The translations under genes and the position numbers were made by a program. Below, one piece after another: positions 52,947 through 61,815 of a DNA stretch of 64,000 nucleotides; position 1 is the first letter of the stretch; each line of letters opens with the position of its first letter. The notes beneath the pieces are model-generated. The model saw nothing but the letters and a program-made list of their open reading frames with translations. It searched no databases and had not been told where the DNA came from. The DNA lies in assembly GCA_964356335.1 (NCBI GenBank), contig CAYHHI010000011.1, positions 12,203 through 76,202 of the forward strand, in the 5' to 3' direction. This DNA is from CAYHHI01 sp964356335 (GTDB lineage: Bacteria; Arandabacterota; Arandabacteria; Arandabacterales; Arandabacteraceae).

Positions 52947-53882
52947 CTACTTGCTCAGAACCACCCGCCGAGTGGAGCGAATGGTGCCCGCACTCATCGT
53001 CACGAAGTAGATTCCCGGTGCTGCCGGCATCCCATCGGTAGCCTCACCCGACCACGACGCGGTGTGGACGCCTGGAGAAAACATGCCACTTGCCAGCGTA
53101 GCGATCAGGCGCCCGCGCACGTCCAGCACGGACAGTTCGACATTCTCAGGACTTGCCACGAAAAAGTCGATCTGCATCTTATTCTGGAACGGGTTCGGCT
53201 GTGGACTGAAGAGAAAGGCCGGCTGGTTGGACGCTACCTGATGGTCCCCAACCCCGCCGCCACAGTTTACCTGCCGATAGATGGCGTAGACGACCCAGTC
53301 GCCGGTAACACCAAGAGCGCAGGCGCTATACCAACCTCCGGGGATGGCAAAGACCACGTTCTTCCCAGGCTGGCAGCCGTTACCGTCATGAACCATGCTC
53401 GGAGCATATGGATCTCCGGCATTGGCATTCATGAATTCAAGCGTTACCGTGAACGACCCAGAGTTGATGATGATTTCCCCTGGAAGGGGCTCCAGATTGA
53501 ATTCATTGATAAACCCGTCATTCAGGGCCGGACCCGGCATGGAAGAGATGGGTGTGCCAGGATTGGGAAGCCCAGCAGCGTAGATGTTTATGGCCTGCTC
53601 CAGGGACTGGGGGGTTCCACCATACACGGATCCCCAGCCGATGCCGACGCGCAGGATCTCAATGGGATAGTGCTCAGCGGGTGCTTGCAGCACGGCTCCC
53701 GCTTCTTCTCCCGCTACAAAGCACGGACATACAACAGATCCGCCTCCCGTATAGTTCCTGAGCCAGGGCTCCTCGGGGCAGTCACTGGCCGCTGCCAAGG
53801 GTGCGACAGCCGAAACGATCATGAGTAACGAACAATAAGTCACGACACCGAACGCCAGCCGGCAAGCACACTTTTCTCGCAT
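52947..53882 (-). CDS. secreted protein with type A sorting tail, unknown function
   Basis: A 311-residue exported protein with a signal peptide at about 1-32. The mature domain (35-225) is beta-rich with paired cysteines (VVCPCF, GNGCQPG, SACALG) and segments GIGWGSVYGGTPQSLEQAIN and FTVTLEFMNANAGDPYAPSM. The last ~85 residues (SPQPNPFQNKMQIDFF ... GIYFVTMSAGTIRSTRRVV) form the sorting domain. It has its own promoter with a hairpin leader. No family is recognised for the main domain. Confidence 0.75.
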   Translation of the reverse strand: MREKCACRLAFGVVTYCSLLMIVSAVAPLAAASDCPEEPWLRNYTGGGSVVCPCFVAGEEAGAVLQAPAEHYPIEILRVGIGWGSVYGGTPQSLEQAINIYAAGLPNPGTPISSMPGPALNDGFINEFNLEPLPGEIIINSGSFTVTLEFMNANAGDPYAPSMVHDGNGCQPGKNVVFAIPGGWYSACALGVTGDWVVYAIYRQVNCGGGVGDHQVASNQPAFLFSPQPNPFQNKMQIDFFVASPENVELSVLDVRGRLIATLASGMFSPGVHTASWSGEATDGMPAAPGIYFVTMSAGTIRSTRRVVLSK

Positions 53883-53912
53883 CGAATCTCCACCTCGCGT
53901 TGTGATTGGCTT

Positions 53913-53977
53913 GCGGCGGTCAAGTGCCGCCGCCCGATCTTTTGCTCTATTATAGCACGGCAGGCGTCCGCCTTCAA
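53913..53977 (-). promoter_or_regulatory. promoter and leader hairpin of the secreted-protein gene
   Basis: Read leftward: TTGAAG (53972-53977), 17 bp, perfect TATAAT (53949-53954). The leader then contains a 7-bp GC stem GCGGCGG/CCGCCGC (53913-53933, loop of 7), about 30 nt before the start codon. The hairpin could stabilise the mRNA or modulate expression. Confidence 0.7.
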
Positions 53978-54038
53978 CATCTTGGTGAGAGTGAGCGGAG
54001 AATGGGCAGACCCGAATCGACCTGCCGGCCTCACGCTA

Positions 54039-54497
54039 TCAGCCCTTCTTTTGACGATCCTTCAGAGCCTCGTCGACAAACGCCTCGAGCTGCTCAATGG
54101 CGAATTTCTGCTCTGAGATAATTGCCCTGACCACGTCGCCTATGCTCACGATACCAATCAGCTTGCCTTCTTCAAGGACGGGCAGATGGCGGACGTGCTT
54201 GTCCGTCATGAGAGCCATGCACTCGTCAATCGTGCGCCAGGGAGGCACGTAGTAGACCGATTCGGTCATGACTTCCGCCACCGGCGTTTCCTTGGACCAT
54301 CTGCCCTTGAGAACTATCTTGCGGGCGTAGTCTCGCTCAGAGAACATGCCGACCACTTTTTCACCATCAATGACAATAAGAGCCCCAACGCCCTTATCGG
54401 CCATCAACTTCAAAGCCTCATAGACGGAGGCCTGGGGAGGGACGGACGACACGCTGCGGCCTTTCGTTTCCAAGATCTGAGAAACCAACATCTTCAT
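54039..54497 (-). CDS. tandem CBS-domain protein
   Basis: A 152-residue protein made of two CBS domains. They are recognisable in VSSVPPQASVYEALKLMADK, VGALIVIDGEKVVGMFSERD, then PWRTIDECMALMTDKHVRHL and VLEEGKLIGIVSIGDVV. CBS pairs bind adenosine nucleotides and regulate partner proteins or stand alone as sensors. No partner domain is fused. It is probably transcribed alone. Confidence 0.9.
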   Translation of the reverse strand: MKMLVSQILETKGRSVSSVPPQASVYEALKLMADKGVGALIVIDGEKVVGMFSERDYARKIVLKGRWSKETPVAEVMTESVYYVPPWRTIDECMALMTDKHVRHLPVLEEGKLIGIVSIGDVVRAIISEQKFAIEQLEAFVDEALKDRQKKG

Positions 54498-54941
54498 ACG
54501 AACACCATCCTTTCTGCTAACGAGCTGCCCTGTAACGTCTTATGCCGATCCGCAAGACACGCAGTTTAGGAGTTAGTCTTGAACGAGCCGCGCTATATGA
54601 CGTTTCGCCCAGGCAGGCAGTCTAATCTCACTCAATCAGTCTGGTCCTCCAGGCGCATCAAGTCAAGCACCTTATTCGGTGCTCGACATGGGCTTGCACG
54701 ATCACATCCGATGGTAAGCCACTTGCCACAGCAAATCAAGCGGGCTTCGGACGCGCCTGTTCCCCGCGCAGAACGGTTTTCGTAGGTTGGCGTTCAGTGG
54801 AAGGTGTGTTGACGTAGCGTGCTTCATTGCCGGTCTGGCGCAGACGCAAGTACAAAACCGTTGCTTTTTCATCTGACCTGCGCTGTAATGAAAGCATACG
54901 AGATACGTTTCACCTAAGCCGAGTACCTGAGGCCAATTCCT
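54498..54941. other. 444-bp intergenic region, nothing recognised
   Basis: Divergent gap between the CBS gene and the kinase-TPR gene. A TTGACG at about 54808 lacks a good -10. No RNA gene or repeat was recognised. Confidence 0.4.
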
Positions 54942-57461
54942 ATGGGTTCCGATTCTCAAGAAGATCGCGCAGAGGAGACTCGTCCATTCAGGCTGCTTCC
55001 CCCCGGAACTGTAGTATCCCGCTACAGAGTTGTTGAGAAGATAGGTGTCGGTGGCATGGGGGTGGTCTACAGGGCAGAGGACACGAAACTCAAGCGCCAT
55101 GTCGCCCTGAAATTCCTGCCGTCGTGTCTTACGCAAGATCCGGCTGCCAAGGAGCGCTTCATTCGGGAGGCACAGGCTGCGTCGGCCCTTGATCATCCCA
55201 ACATCTGCACCATCCATGAGATTGACGAAGCCGAAGATGGCCAGATGTTCATTGCCATGGCCTGCTATGAAGGCGATACCTTAAGGGAGATGATCAAACG
55301 TGGACCGCTCGGGTTGGCTGAGGCCATCGACATAGCTAGCCAGATCGCCGAGGGCTTGAGGGAGGCGCACGAGCGAGACATCGTCCATCGCGATGTGAAA
55401 CCTGCCAATATAATGGTGACGCCAAGGGGGCAGGCCAAGATAATGGACTTTGGATTGGCGAAGCTGGCCGGCGAGGCGAGACTCACGACAGTCGGGACAA
55501 CAGTAGGGACCATTGCCTATATGTCTCCCGAGCAGGCCGAAGGCAAGGAGGTAGATTCCCGATCCGACATCTGGTCTTTAGGCGTAATCCTCTATGAGAT
55601 GTTGACGGGCATGTTGCCCTTCGGCGGCGAGCACGAGCAGACGATCATCCACTCGATCCTCACCAGAGAACCTGTGCCTATCAGATCGGTACGCAAGGAC
55701 TTGCCAGCCGACGCAGAGCAAATTGTGGCAAGAGCTCTCACCAAGCCGATTGATGCCCGTTACCAGAGCGCGAATGATATGCTCGCTGATCTCAAGCGTG
55801 TTGGGGAACGCCTGGCCCGCGAGAAATCAAAGGCGGGCAGGCGCGGCGCCGGCGGTGCCGAGCGACGGCCTTCAATCGCGGTATTGCCCTTCACCAACCT
55901 CAGCGCAGATCCGGAACAGGAATACTTCTGTGACGGCATGGCCGAGGAGATCATAAATGCCCTGAGTCACGTTGAGGAACTACGGGTTGTGGCGCGCACA
56001 TCTGCCTTCGCATTCAAAGGCAAGAGCGAGGATATCCGCGACATCGGCAGGAAGCTCGATGTAGAGAGTGTGCTCGAGGGCAGTGTGCGGAAGGCCGGGG
56101 ACAGGGTTCGCATATCGGCCCAGCTGATTAGTGTTGATGACGGCTATCATCTGTGGTCGGAGAGATTCGACCGCCGGATGGAGGATGTCTTCGCTATCCA
56201 GGATGAGATATCTCTGACGATTGTGGAGAAGCTCAAAATCAAGCTGATGGCCCCCGAGAAGCAAGAGATTGCCAGGCGTCACACCGATAACCTTGAAGCA
56301 TACAATCTCTATCTCAGGGGACGGTACTTCTGGAACAAGAGAACCGGAAGCGAGCTGCGGAAGGCCGCCAGGTGCTTCGAGCAGGCAATAGCGAAGGATC
56401 CTACATATGCACCGGCATACTCGGGGCTGGCTGATACCTATACCATGCTGGGCAGCTACGATTTTCTGCCTGAGGCTGAAGCCTATCCGAAAGCGAAGGA
56501 AGCCGCACTCAAGGCCGTGGATCTGGACGATACGCTCGCGGAAGCCCACTCATCCCTCGGGGAGGTCATATTCAATTCCGGAGAGAATCCTGAAGCGGCG
56601 AGGCAGGAATTCAAACGCGCAATAGCGCTCAATCCCGGCTATGCGACCACGCACCATTGGTACTCCATTTTGCTGATGCGAACCGGCAGTTTCGAGGAAG
56701 CGCTGGCGGAAGGTAATCGTGCGCTTGATCTGGACCCGCTCTCTATCATTATCAAGCTCCATGTCTCTCAACTTAGAGCTATTGCGCTGGACTGGGCCGG
56801 AGCCGAAGACCTGTTCTTCCGCGCTCTAGAGATTGATCCGGCGAATGCGAAAGTGCATGCTGACTACGGGTTCTTTCTTGCTGTCATGGGACGGACCGAG
56901 GAGGGTCTTGCCCAGGCCCGGCAAGCCCTCGATCTCGCGCCAGACGATCCCCGGGGGCGCGTATTGTACGGCGCAGTTCTCTGCCACGCGCGCCAGTATG
57001 ATATGGCCATCGAGGAGGTCTCGAAGGTGATCGGGAGGGTCCCTTACTCGGCGCTTCCCCATGTTACTCTTGGGTTCGCCTATTCAGGCAAGGACATGCA
57101 TGACAAAGCCATAGCAGAGTTTGAGAGAGCCGGAGATCTTTCAGGTAACGACATCGCGCTGCGCTCATGGGCAGAGGCCTTCCGTGGGGCAGGCCTGGCT
57201 AGAGTGGGTAAGACGGAGGAGGCACAGAAGGTGCTCGATAACCTCCTCGAGCAATCGAGGCATGCGCGGGTCCCTCCGTGTGGGCTCGCGGTTTTGTGTT
57301 TCGCTCTGGGTGACCTCGATCGAGGATTTGGATATCTCGACAGAGCATGTAGCGAGCACGACCCTTGGTTGATATACTCCGGACTCAGATGGCTCTTCAA
57401 CACAATTGGCCCCGACCCGCACTGCGCCGCGTTCCTAAGGAAGATGGGGCTCGAACCATGA
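54942..57461 (+). CDS. Ser/Thr protein kinase with FlgO/TolB-N-like domain and TPR repeats
   Basis: An 839-residue protein of three parts. The Hanks kinase domain (about 25-285) has GVGGMGVVYRAED, VALKFL, HRDVKPAN, MDFGLA and SPEQAEG. A FlgO/TolB-N-like domain (about 305-440) reads IAVLPFTNLSADPEQEYFCD, LRVVARTSAFAFKGK and YHLWSERFDR. A TPR array (about 450-830) has units such as AYSGLADTYTMLGSY and AEAHSSLGEVIFNSGENPEA. No membrane helix is evident, so it is probably cytoplasmic. It differs in plan from the two kinase-propeller genes at 43.7-49.2 kb. The likely role is signal integration through TPR-bound partners. Confidence 0.87.
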   Translation: MGSDSQEDRAEETRPFRLLPPGTVVSRYRVVEKIGVGGMGVVYRAEDTKLKRHVALKFLPSCLTQDPAAKERFIREAQAASALDHPNICTIHEIDEAEDGQMFIAMACYEGDTLREMIKRGPLGLAEAIDIASQIAEGLREAHERDIVHRDVKPANIMVTPRGQAKIMDFGLAKLAGEARLTTVGTTVGTIAYMSPEQAEGKEVDSRSDIWSLGVILYEMLTGMLPFGGEHEQTIIHSILTREPVPIRSVRKDLPADAEQIVARALTKPIDARYQSANDMLADLKRVGERLAREKSKAGRRGAGGAERRPSIAVLPFTNLSADPEQEYFCDGMAEEIINALSHVEELRVVARTSAFAFKGKSEDIRDIGRKLDVESVLEGSVRKAGDRVRISAQLISVDDGYHLWSERFDRRMEDVFAIQDEISLTIVEKLKIKLMAPEKQEIARRHTDNLEAYNLYLRGRYFWNKRTGSELRKAARCFEQAIAKDPTYAPAYSGLADTYTMLGSYDFLPEAEAYPKAKEAALKAVDLDDTLAEAHSSLGEVIFNSGENPEAARQEFKRAIALNPGYATTHHWYSILLMRTGSFEEALAEGNRALDLDPLSIIIKLHVSQLRAIALDWAGAEDLFFRALEIDPANAKVHADYGFFLAVMGRTEEGLAQARQALDLAPDDPRGRVLYGAVLCHARQYDMAIEEVSKVIGRVPYSALPHVTLGFAYSGKDMHDKAIAEFERAGDLSGNDIALRSWAEAFRGAGLARVGKTEEAQKVLDNLLEQSRHARVPPCGLAVLCFALGDLDRGFGYLDRACSEHDPWLIYSGLRWLFNTIGPDPHCAAFLRKMGLEP

Positions 57462-57577
57462 CCTTGACGTAATGGCCGGCAGTGCTCGACGCCTGGCCAT
57501 GGCGCTCTGGTTAGGGCATCGGCCAATACGAATTGCTGAGGGGTGAACCGTGTGGGGCCGGAGGCTGCCCGAGCTGA

Positions 57578-57880
57578 TTATTGCCTGCTGGCGCAGAAAG
57601 GCGCTACCTGCGCGCGGTGAATGGTGATGTTCTTCCAGACCTTCCCGGTCACATAAGGTTCTGCCTGTAACCACCGGCCAATCTCATCCCGAGAAGGGAA
57701 CTCACAAATCATCATTGATCCAATCATTCTCCCGTCGTCGGTCAAAATGCCAGCCCCATAAACCAACTCGCCCTTGTCGAGCATTGCGCGGGCTGATTTC
57801 AAATGAGCTTCACGAACCGCCAACCTTCTCTGCAACGCACCTTCGTCTGTATCGTCGTAAGCCACAACAATGAATTGCAT
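57578..57880 (-). CDS. YciI-like protein
   Basis: A 100-residue YciI/YCII-related protein. It starts MQFIVVAYDDTDEGALQRRL with the strand MQFIVVAYD, then REAHLKSARAMLDKGELVYG and PYVTGKVWKNITIHR. The His in REAHL and the C-terminal domain match the ferredoxin-like fold. Members are often dehydrogenase/dehydrochlorinase-like or of unknown role. No coupled neighbour is seen. Confidence 0.85.
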   Translation of the reverse strand: MQFIVVAYDDTDEGALQRRLAVREAHLKSARAMLDKGELVYGAGILTDDGRMIGSMMICEFPSRDEIGRWLQAEPYVTGKVWKNITIHRAQVAPFCASRQ

Positions 57881-57991
57881 TCTTGCCTCCGCGGTATGAA
57901 ACCTCTACCGACCTATTCACCCTCGTTTATGAAATCCTGCATCACGAGCACGACCTCCGGATTATGGTCGCGCGCGAAAGCTGGTTTCCCC

Positions 57992-59233
57992 CTATCGTGA
58001 AGCAGACCGGCCGGCGACCCAACCGGTAGAGAATGCGGCTTGAAGGTTATAGCCGCCGGTGTCTGCATCTACGTCCAGCACCTCCCCTGCAAAATAAAGG
58101 CCCTCCACCAGGCGTGAGGCCATCGTGCGCGGGTCAACTTCTCGCGTATCCACCCCGCCGGCGGTGACGATCGCCTCAGTAAAAGGTTGGTATCCAGTCA
58201 CCTCCAGGGGGAAATCCTTGAGCCACATCCGCAGCCGCTTGCGCTCCTTGGCTGTTATCTGGTGAGCCAGCTTGTCTGGGGAGATACCTGTCAAGTCTGT
58301 ACAAATCGGGATCAATTTGCTGGGCAGCAACTCTTTGAGCAAGGTGCGGAACTTCTGCTTGCCGTGCGCGGTGAGGTCTCGGAGAAGACGCGCATCCAGT
58401 TTGTGCTCATCGAGAACGGGCTTGAGATCAATGGAAAGGATCACTCTCTGGCCCAGGCGCAGCGCGTCCACTACCTGTCGGCTCAAGGAGAGGATGATCG
58501 GCCCTGAAAGGCCAAAGTGAGTGAAGAGCATTTCGCCAAAGATCTCGGCTTGCCTCTTCCCACTCACCCACATCCGAACAGTCACATTGCGCAGGCTCAG
58601 ACCCTGCAACCTGGGGGCAATGTCGCCGGCTGTTTCCAGGGGAACCAGTGCCGGCCGAATTGGCACGATGGTATGGCCCGCCGATTCGGCCAGGCGATAC
58701 CCATCCCCCGTTGACCCCGTAGCGGGGTAAGATGCCCCGCCAGTGGCGATCGTCACGCTAGTCCCGCGATAAACCCGCCCTTGGGACGTGCGCACTCCGA
58801 CCACCCGCCCTTTCTCGACAACCAGGCCCGCCACTGGGGACCGAGTTAGCAGGGTCACGCCTCTCTCGCCGACCCACCGCACCAGCGCATCCACAACGTC
58901 CTGGGCCTCGCCACTGACTGGAAAGACTCGACCCCCTCGCTCGGTCACGGTACGGACGTGCAGTTCTTCGAAGAAAGCCACCAGTTCGGGGGCGAAAAAC
59001 TGGGAAAAGGCATGGCGAAGGAAGCGGCCCTTGGGTCCGAAATGCGCGATGAACTCGGACAAGGGAGCCACGTTCGTGAGGTTGCAGCGCCCCTTGCCGG
59101 CGATACCCAGCTTGCGGCCCGGGCGATTCATCTTTTCGAGAAGCAGCGTTTCAGCACCCAGCTGGGCGGCCTGCCCTGCGGCCATCAACCCTGCTGCGCC
59201 TCCCCCGACAACGATCACCTGATATTCTCTCAT
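57992..59233 (-). CDS. HI0933-family NAD(P)/FAD-dependent oxidoreductase
   Basis: A 413-residue flavoprotein of the HI0933 (YhiN-like) family. The FAD-binding motif is VVGGGAAGLMAAGQAAQLGA, and the family block RPGRKLGIAGKGRCNLTN is intact. Further motifs are TGGASYPATGSTGDGYRLAE and the C-terminal AGEVLDVDADTGGYNLQAAF. The physiological reaction of the family is unknown. It is divergent from the flavoprotein/radical SAM/carbonic anhydrase-like cluster, 209 bp away; a TATAAT at 59309-59314 lies in the gap without a clear -35. Confidence 0.9.
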   Translation of the reverse strand: MREYQVIVVGGGAAGLMAAGQAAQLGAETLLLEKMNRPGRKLGIAGKGRCNLTNVAPLSEFIAHFGPKGRFLRHAFSQFFAPELVAFFEELHVRTVTERGGRVFPVSGEAQDVVDALVRWVGERGVTLLTRSPVAGLVVEKGRVVGVRTSQGRVYRGTSVTIATGGASYPATGSTGDGYRLAESAGHTIVPIRPALVPLETAGDIAPRLQGLSLRNVTVRMWVSGKRQAEIFGEMLFTHFGLSGPIILSLSRQVVDALRLGQRVILSIDLKPVLDEHKLDARLLRDLTAHGKQKFRTLLKELLPSKLIPICTDLTGISPDKLAHQITAKERKRLRMWLKDFPLEVTGYQPFTEAIVTAGGVDTREVDPRTMASRLVEGLYFAGEVLDVDADTGGYNLQAAFSTGWVAGRSASR

Positions 59234-59442
59234 TTACCCCTCACCGCGCCGAATCGCTCAAGGTCCAGCTACCCAACTATGGTTCATAAGGCTAACACAT
59301 AATGATCTTATAATGGGCTTTTCCCTATTGCATCGTACTTGATGTCCACATAAAATCCTCGCGTTCTCAAACGACCGCACAGCGTAGGCAGTATGTATCT
59401 GAGTGATCGGTTCCCACGGGCGGATCGCGGCCGAGGCAATCA

Positions 59443-60333
59443 ATGGAGATTACAGACGTAGCAATTGTGGGTGCAGGACCCGCGGGCATTGCGGCAACGA
59501 TTCAGCTTTGTCGGTGCGGAGTGGAACCGATCGTTTTTGAGAAAGCCAGGGTCGGGGGACTAGTATTAAATGCCAATCTCGTCGAAAACTATCCCGGCTT
59601 TCACCGGGGTATATCAGGCGTGCATCTCGCCAGGCTCATGGAAACACACTTGTCGAGGTACGAACCCAACCTGTTGTTTGAGGAGGTTCTGAGGGTCGAA
59701 GAGGAAGGCGATCATTTCGCAGTTGAGACCCGCGAAAGAGCAGTTCGGTCAAGGATAGCGATCATAGCATCCGGTACCAAGCCGAGACCGTTGGACACAC
59801 TTGATATCCCACAGGAAGTGCGGAGCAAGGTGCTATATGAAGTCTATCCTATCATGATGGTGCGCGGCAGGCGCATAGTGATAGTTGGCGGGGGCGATGC
59901 CGCATTTGACTATGCGCTGACCCTCGGAAGGCACAATGAGATTACGATCCTCAATCGAGCCGATACGCCGAGGTGCCTGCCGGTTTTGTGGCAGCGAGCG
60001 GGGGGCACGCCGACAATAACCTATATGAGCAGCCTCGAGATCGTCGACGTAGAGGCGACCCAGACGGGGGAGATGGTGCTTCGCTGCAGCAGCCCTAAGG
60101 GCACACTGCGATTCACGACAGACTACTTGGTGCTCGCTATCGGCAGAGATCCGGATCGTGCTTTCCTATCTGAAGGCCTGTCAGTTAGAATCGAGCAAGG
60201 GCAACCGCCGAGGGGCCTTCATCTGGTCGGCGATGTCCGAACCGGCAGTATGCGGCAGACTGCTATTGCAGTCGGAGATGGCGTGATGGCTGCGATCAGA
60301 ACCCAGGAGATGCTTAAGGAGATTGCACGGTGA
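59443..60333 (+). CDS. thioredoxin-reductase-like FAD/NAD(P)H oxidoreductase lacking the CxxC
   Basis: A 296-residue flavoprotein with two nucleotide-binding motifs. FAD: VAIVGAGPAG (residues 6-15). NAD(P)H: IVIVGGGDAAFDYAL (about 145-159). The second FAD motif is GLHLVGDV...AVGDG near the end. In thioredoxin reductase a CATC redox pair stands about 15 residues before the second GGG; here the region reads LYEVYPIMMVRG (131-142) with no Cys. It thus should reduce a non-disulfide acceptor, possibly an electron carrier for the next gene's radical SAM enzyme. Its stop overlaps the next start (GTGA). It is the first gene of a three-gene cluster. Confidence 0.82.
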   Translation: MEITDVAIVGAGPAGIAATIQLCRCGVEPIVFEKARVGGLVLNANLVENYPGFHRGISGVHLARLMETHLSRYEPNLLFEEVLRVEEEGDHFAVETRERAVRSRIAIIASGTKPRPLDTLDIPQEVRSKVLYEVYPIMMVRGRRIVIVGGGDAAFDYALTLGRHNEITILNRADTPRCLPVLWQRAGGTPTITYMSSLEIVDVEATQTGEMVLRCSSPKGTLRFTTDYLVLAIGRDPDRAFLSEGLSVRIEQGQPPRGLHLVGDVRTGSMRQTAIAVGDGVMAAIRTQEMLKEIAR

Positions 60334-61298
60334 GAATCGTAGGCACGGTCGGCAGGGACGAGATCGCGGTAGCGCATATTGCCGAGTTTGCGGATGGAAG
60401 GCTTGTGGAATTCGTGGAGGCCGTGGCGCCCCCCATACCGAGAGAGAAGAAATGGGTCCTCATCGTTTCAACCATGTTTGGCTGCCCTGTCGGATGCCTA
60501 ATGTGTGACGCCGGAGGGCAATATGGCGGCCTTCTGTCCAAGAACGAGATCCTGTCACAGACTGATTACCTGGTGAATCGACGATTTCCCGACGGTGACG
60601 TAAAGGTCGAGAAGTTCAAGATCCAGTTTGCACGGATGGGTGAGCCATCATTGAATCCCGCTGTGCTTGACGTCCTCGAGGAGCTTCCGAACCGATATCG
60701 TGCCCTAGGTCTCATGCCTTCGATCTCAACCATTGCGCCCGCGGGAAGCGACAGGTTCTTTGACAGGCTCACGTGCTTGAAGAGGGCCCTTTATGGGAAC
60801 GGAAAGTTTCAACTTCAGTTCTCGATCCACACTACCGACCCCGAACTCCGTGACAGGCTTGTGCCCGTGAGGAAATGGAGTTATGCGAAAATCGCCGCAT
60901 ATGGCGAAGCTTTCCATGACGAGGGCGACAGAAAGATAACGCTCAATTCGGCGCTTGCTCAAGGGATACCTCTTGATGCGAACATCCTTCGGCAGTACTT
61001 CAATCCTGATAGATTCCTCATCAAGATAACTCCGGTCAATCCGACGTACGCGGCGGTAAGGAACGGACTCACAAGCCACATCGATCCACTTGTGTCTGAG
61101 TACGAGTACGCGGTAGTGGCAAGTCTCAGGGATTCTGGTTTCGAGGTCATAGTGAGTATCGGTGAACCGGAGGAGAACCTTATGGGCACGAACTGCGGCC
61201 AATACGTGATGCGGCACCTCAGAGAGGCCAATCCCATAGAGAATGGCTATACTTATCAGTTGCACGGGTGGGACTCGCAAGAGGCCGAAACAGGTTGA
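60330..61298 (+). CDS. RlmN/Cfr-like radical SAM enzyme
   Basis: A 322-residue radical SAM protein. Cluster motif C-x3-C-x2-C: FGCPVGCLMCDAGG (Cys52/56/59). RlmN-like blocks follow: ARMGEPSLNPAVLDVLEELP, SISTIAPAG, LQFSIHTTDPELRDRLVPVR and ITLNSALAQGIPLD. MGTNCGQYVM near the end aligns with the AACGQL block that holds the methyl-carrying Cys355 of RlmN (here about Cys289). RlmN Cys118, seven residues before the first cluster Cys, corresponds to Ile45 (LIVSTMFGC), so the canonical two-Cys methylation chemistry looks altered. Start GTG at 60330 overlaps the preceding stop. It is not an ordinary RlmN; substrate unknown. Confidence 0.82.
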   Translation: MRIVGTVGRDEIAVAHIAEFADGRLVEFVEAVAPPIPREKKWVLIVSTMFGCPVGCLMCDAGGQYGGLLSKNEILSQTDYLVNRRFPDGDVKVEKFKIQFARMGEPSLNPAVLDVLEELPNRYRALGLMPSISTIAPAGSDRFFDRLTCLKRALYGNGKFQLQFSIHTTDPELRDRLVPVRKWSYAKIAAYGEAFHDEGDRKITLNSALAQGIPLDANILRQYFNPDRFLIKITPVNPTYAAVRNGLTSHIDPLVSEYEYAVVASLRDSGFEVIVSIGEPEENLMGTNCGQYVMRHLREANPIENGYTYQLHGWDSQEAETG

Positions 61299-61318
61299 GA
61301 TTGACAAGGAGCAGGTCA

Positions 61319-61717
61319 ATGAGTTTCTGCACGGCGGTAAATTGTATGGATGGTCGCGTTCAATTGCCCGTCATCCAATACCTGAGGAAGCGATTCAATG
61401 TCAAATACGTGGACACCATATCGGAGCCCGGCCCCAATGCGATCCTTGCCAAGCGCACCGACATCTCCGTCGTGGAGTCCATCAACCGCCGGGTAAGGAT
61501 CTCCATTGAGAAGCATGAATCGGTGGGAATCGCGGTGGTGGGGCATTTCGACTGTGCGGGGAATCCTGCCGACCAGGGACAGCAGACCGAACACACGCGT
61601 GCAGCAGTCCGGTATCTACATGAGATGTTCACGGGTATTCCCGTGATCGGCCTTTGGGTGAACGAGGCCGGGGAGGTCTCCGAAATCGGGGATTACGTGG
61701 CCGGCGAGCAAGTGTAG
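61319..61717 (+). CDS. small beta-carbonic-anhydrase-like protein
   Basis: A 132-residue protein. Zinc-site elements of beta-carbonic anhydrase are present in the right order: NCMDGR (Cys9, Asp11, Arg13, equivalent to CxDxR) and VVGHFDCAGNP (His76, Cys79, equivalent to HxxC). The core is shorter than typical enzymes (~200 aa), matching compact carbonic-anhydrase-like families of unproven activity. ATG at 61319 with AAGGAG 8 nt upstream is chosen; an earlier TTG inside the radical SAM gene is unlikely. It follows that gene by 20 nt, so the three are probably cotranscribed. It may supply bicarbonate or only bind zinc. Confidence 0.72.
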   Translation: MSFCTAVNCMDGRVQLPVIQYLRKRFNVKYVDTISEPGPNAILAKRTDISVVESINRRVRISIEKHESVGIAVVGHFDCAGNPADQGQQTEHTRAAVRYLHEMFTGIPVIGLWVNEAGEVSEIGDYVAGEQV

Positions 61718-61815
61718 GCAGCAGTGTGGGCGACACGGGATAGGCGCGGAATAGGCGTGGAATAGAGGATCACCCGGATCGGCATAAGCCCGGGACGTGC
61801 TGGCGAGGGGTAATC

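Noticed and set aside
52111..53010. 299-codon frame overlapping the PAP2 gene
   Set aside because: Alternative frame of the PAP2 gene; all phosphatase motifs lie in the other frame.
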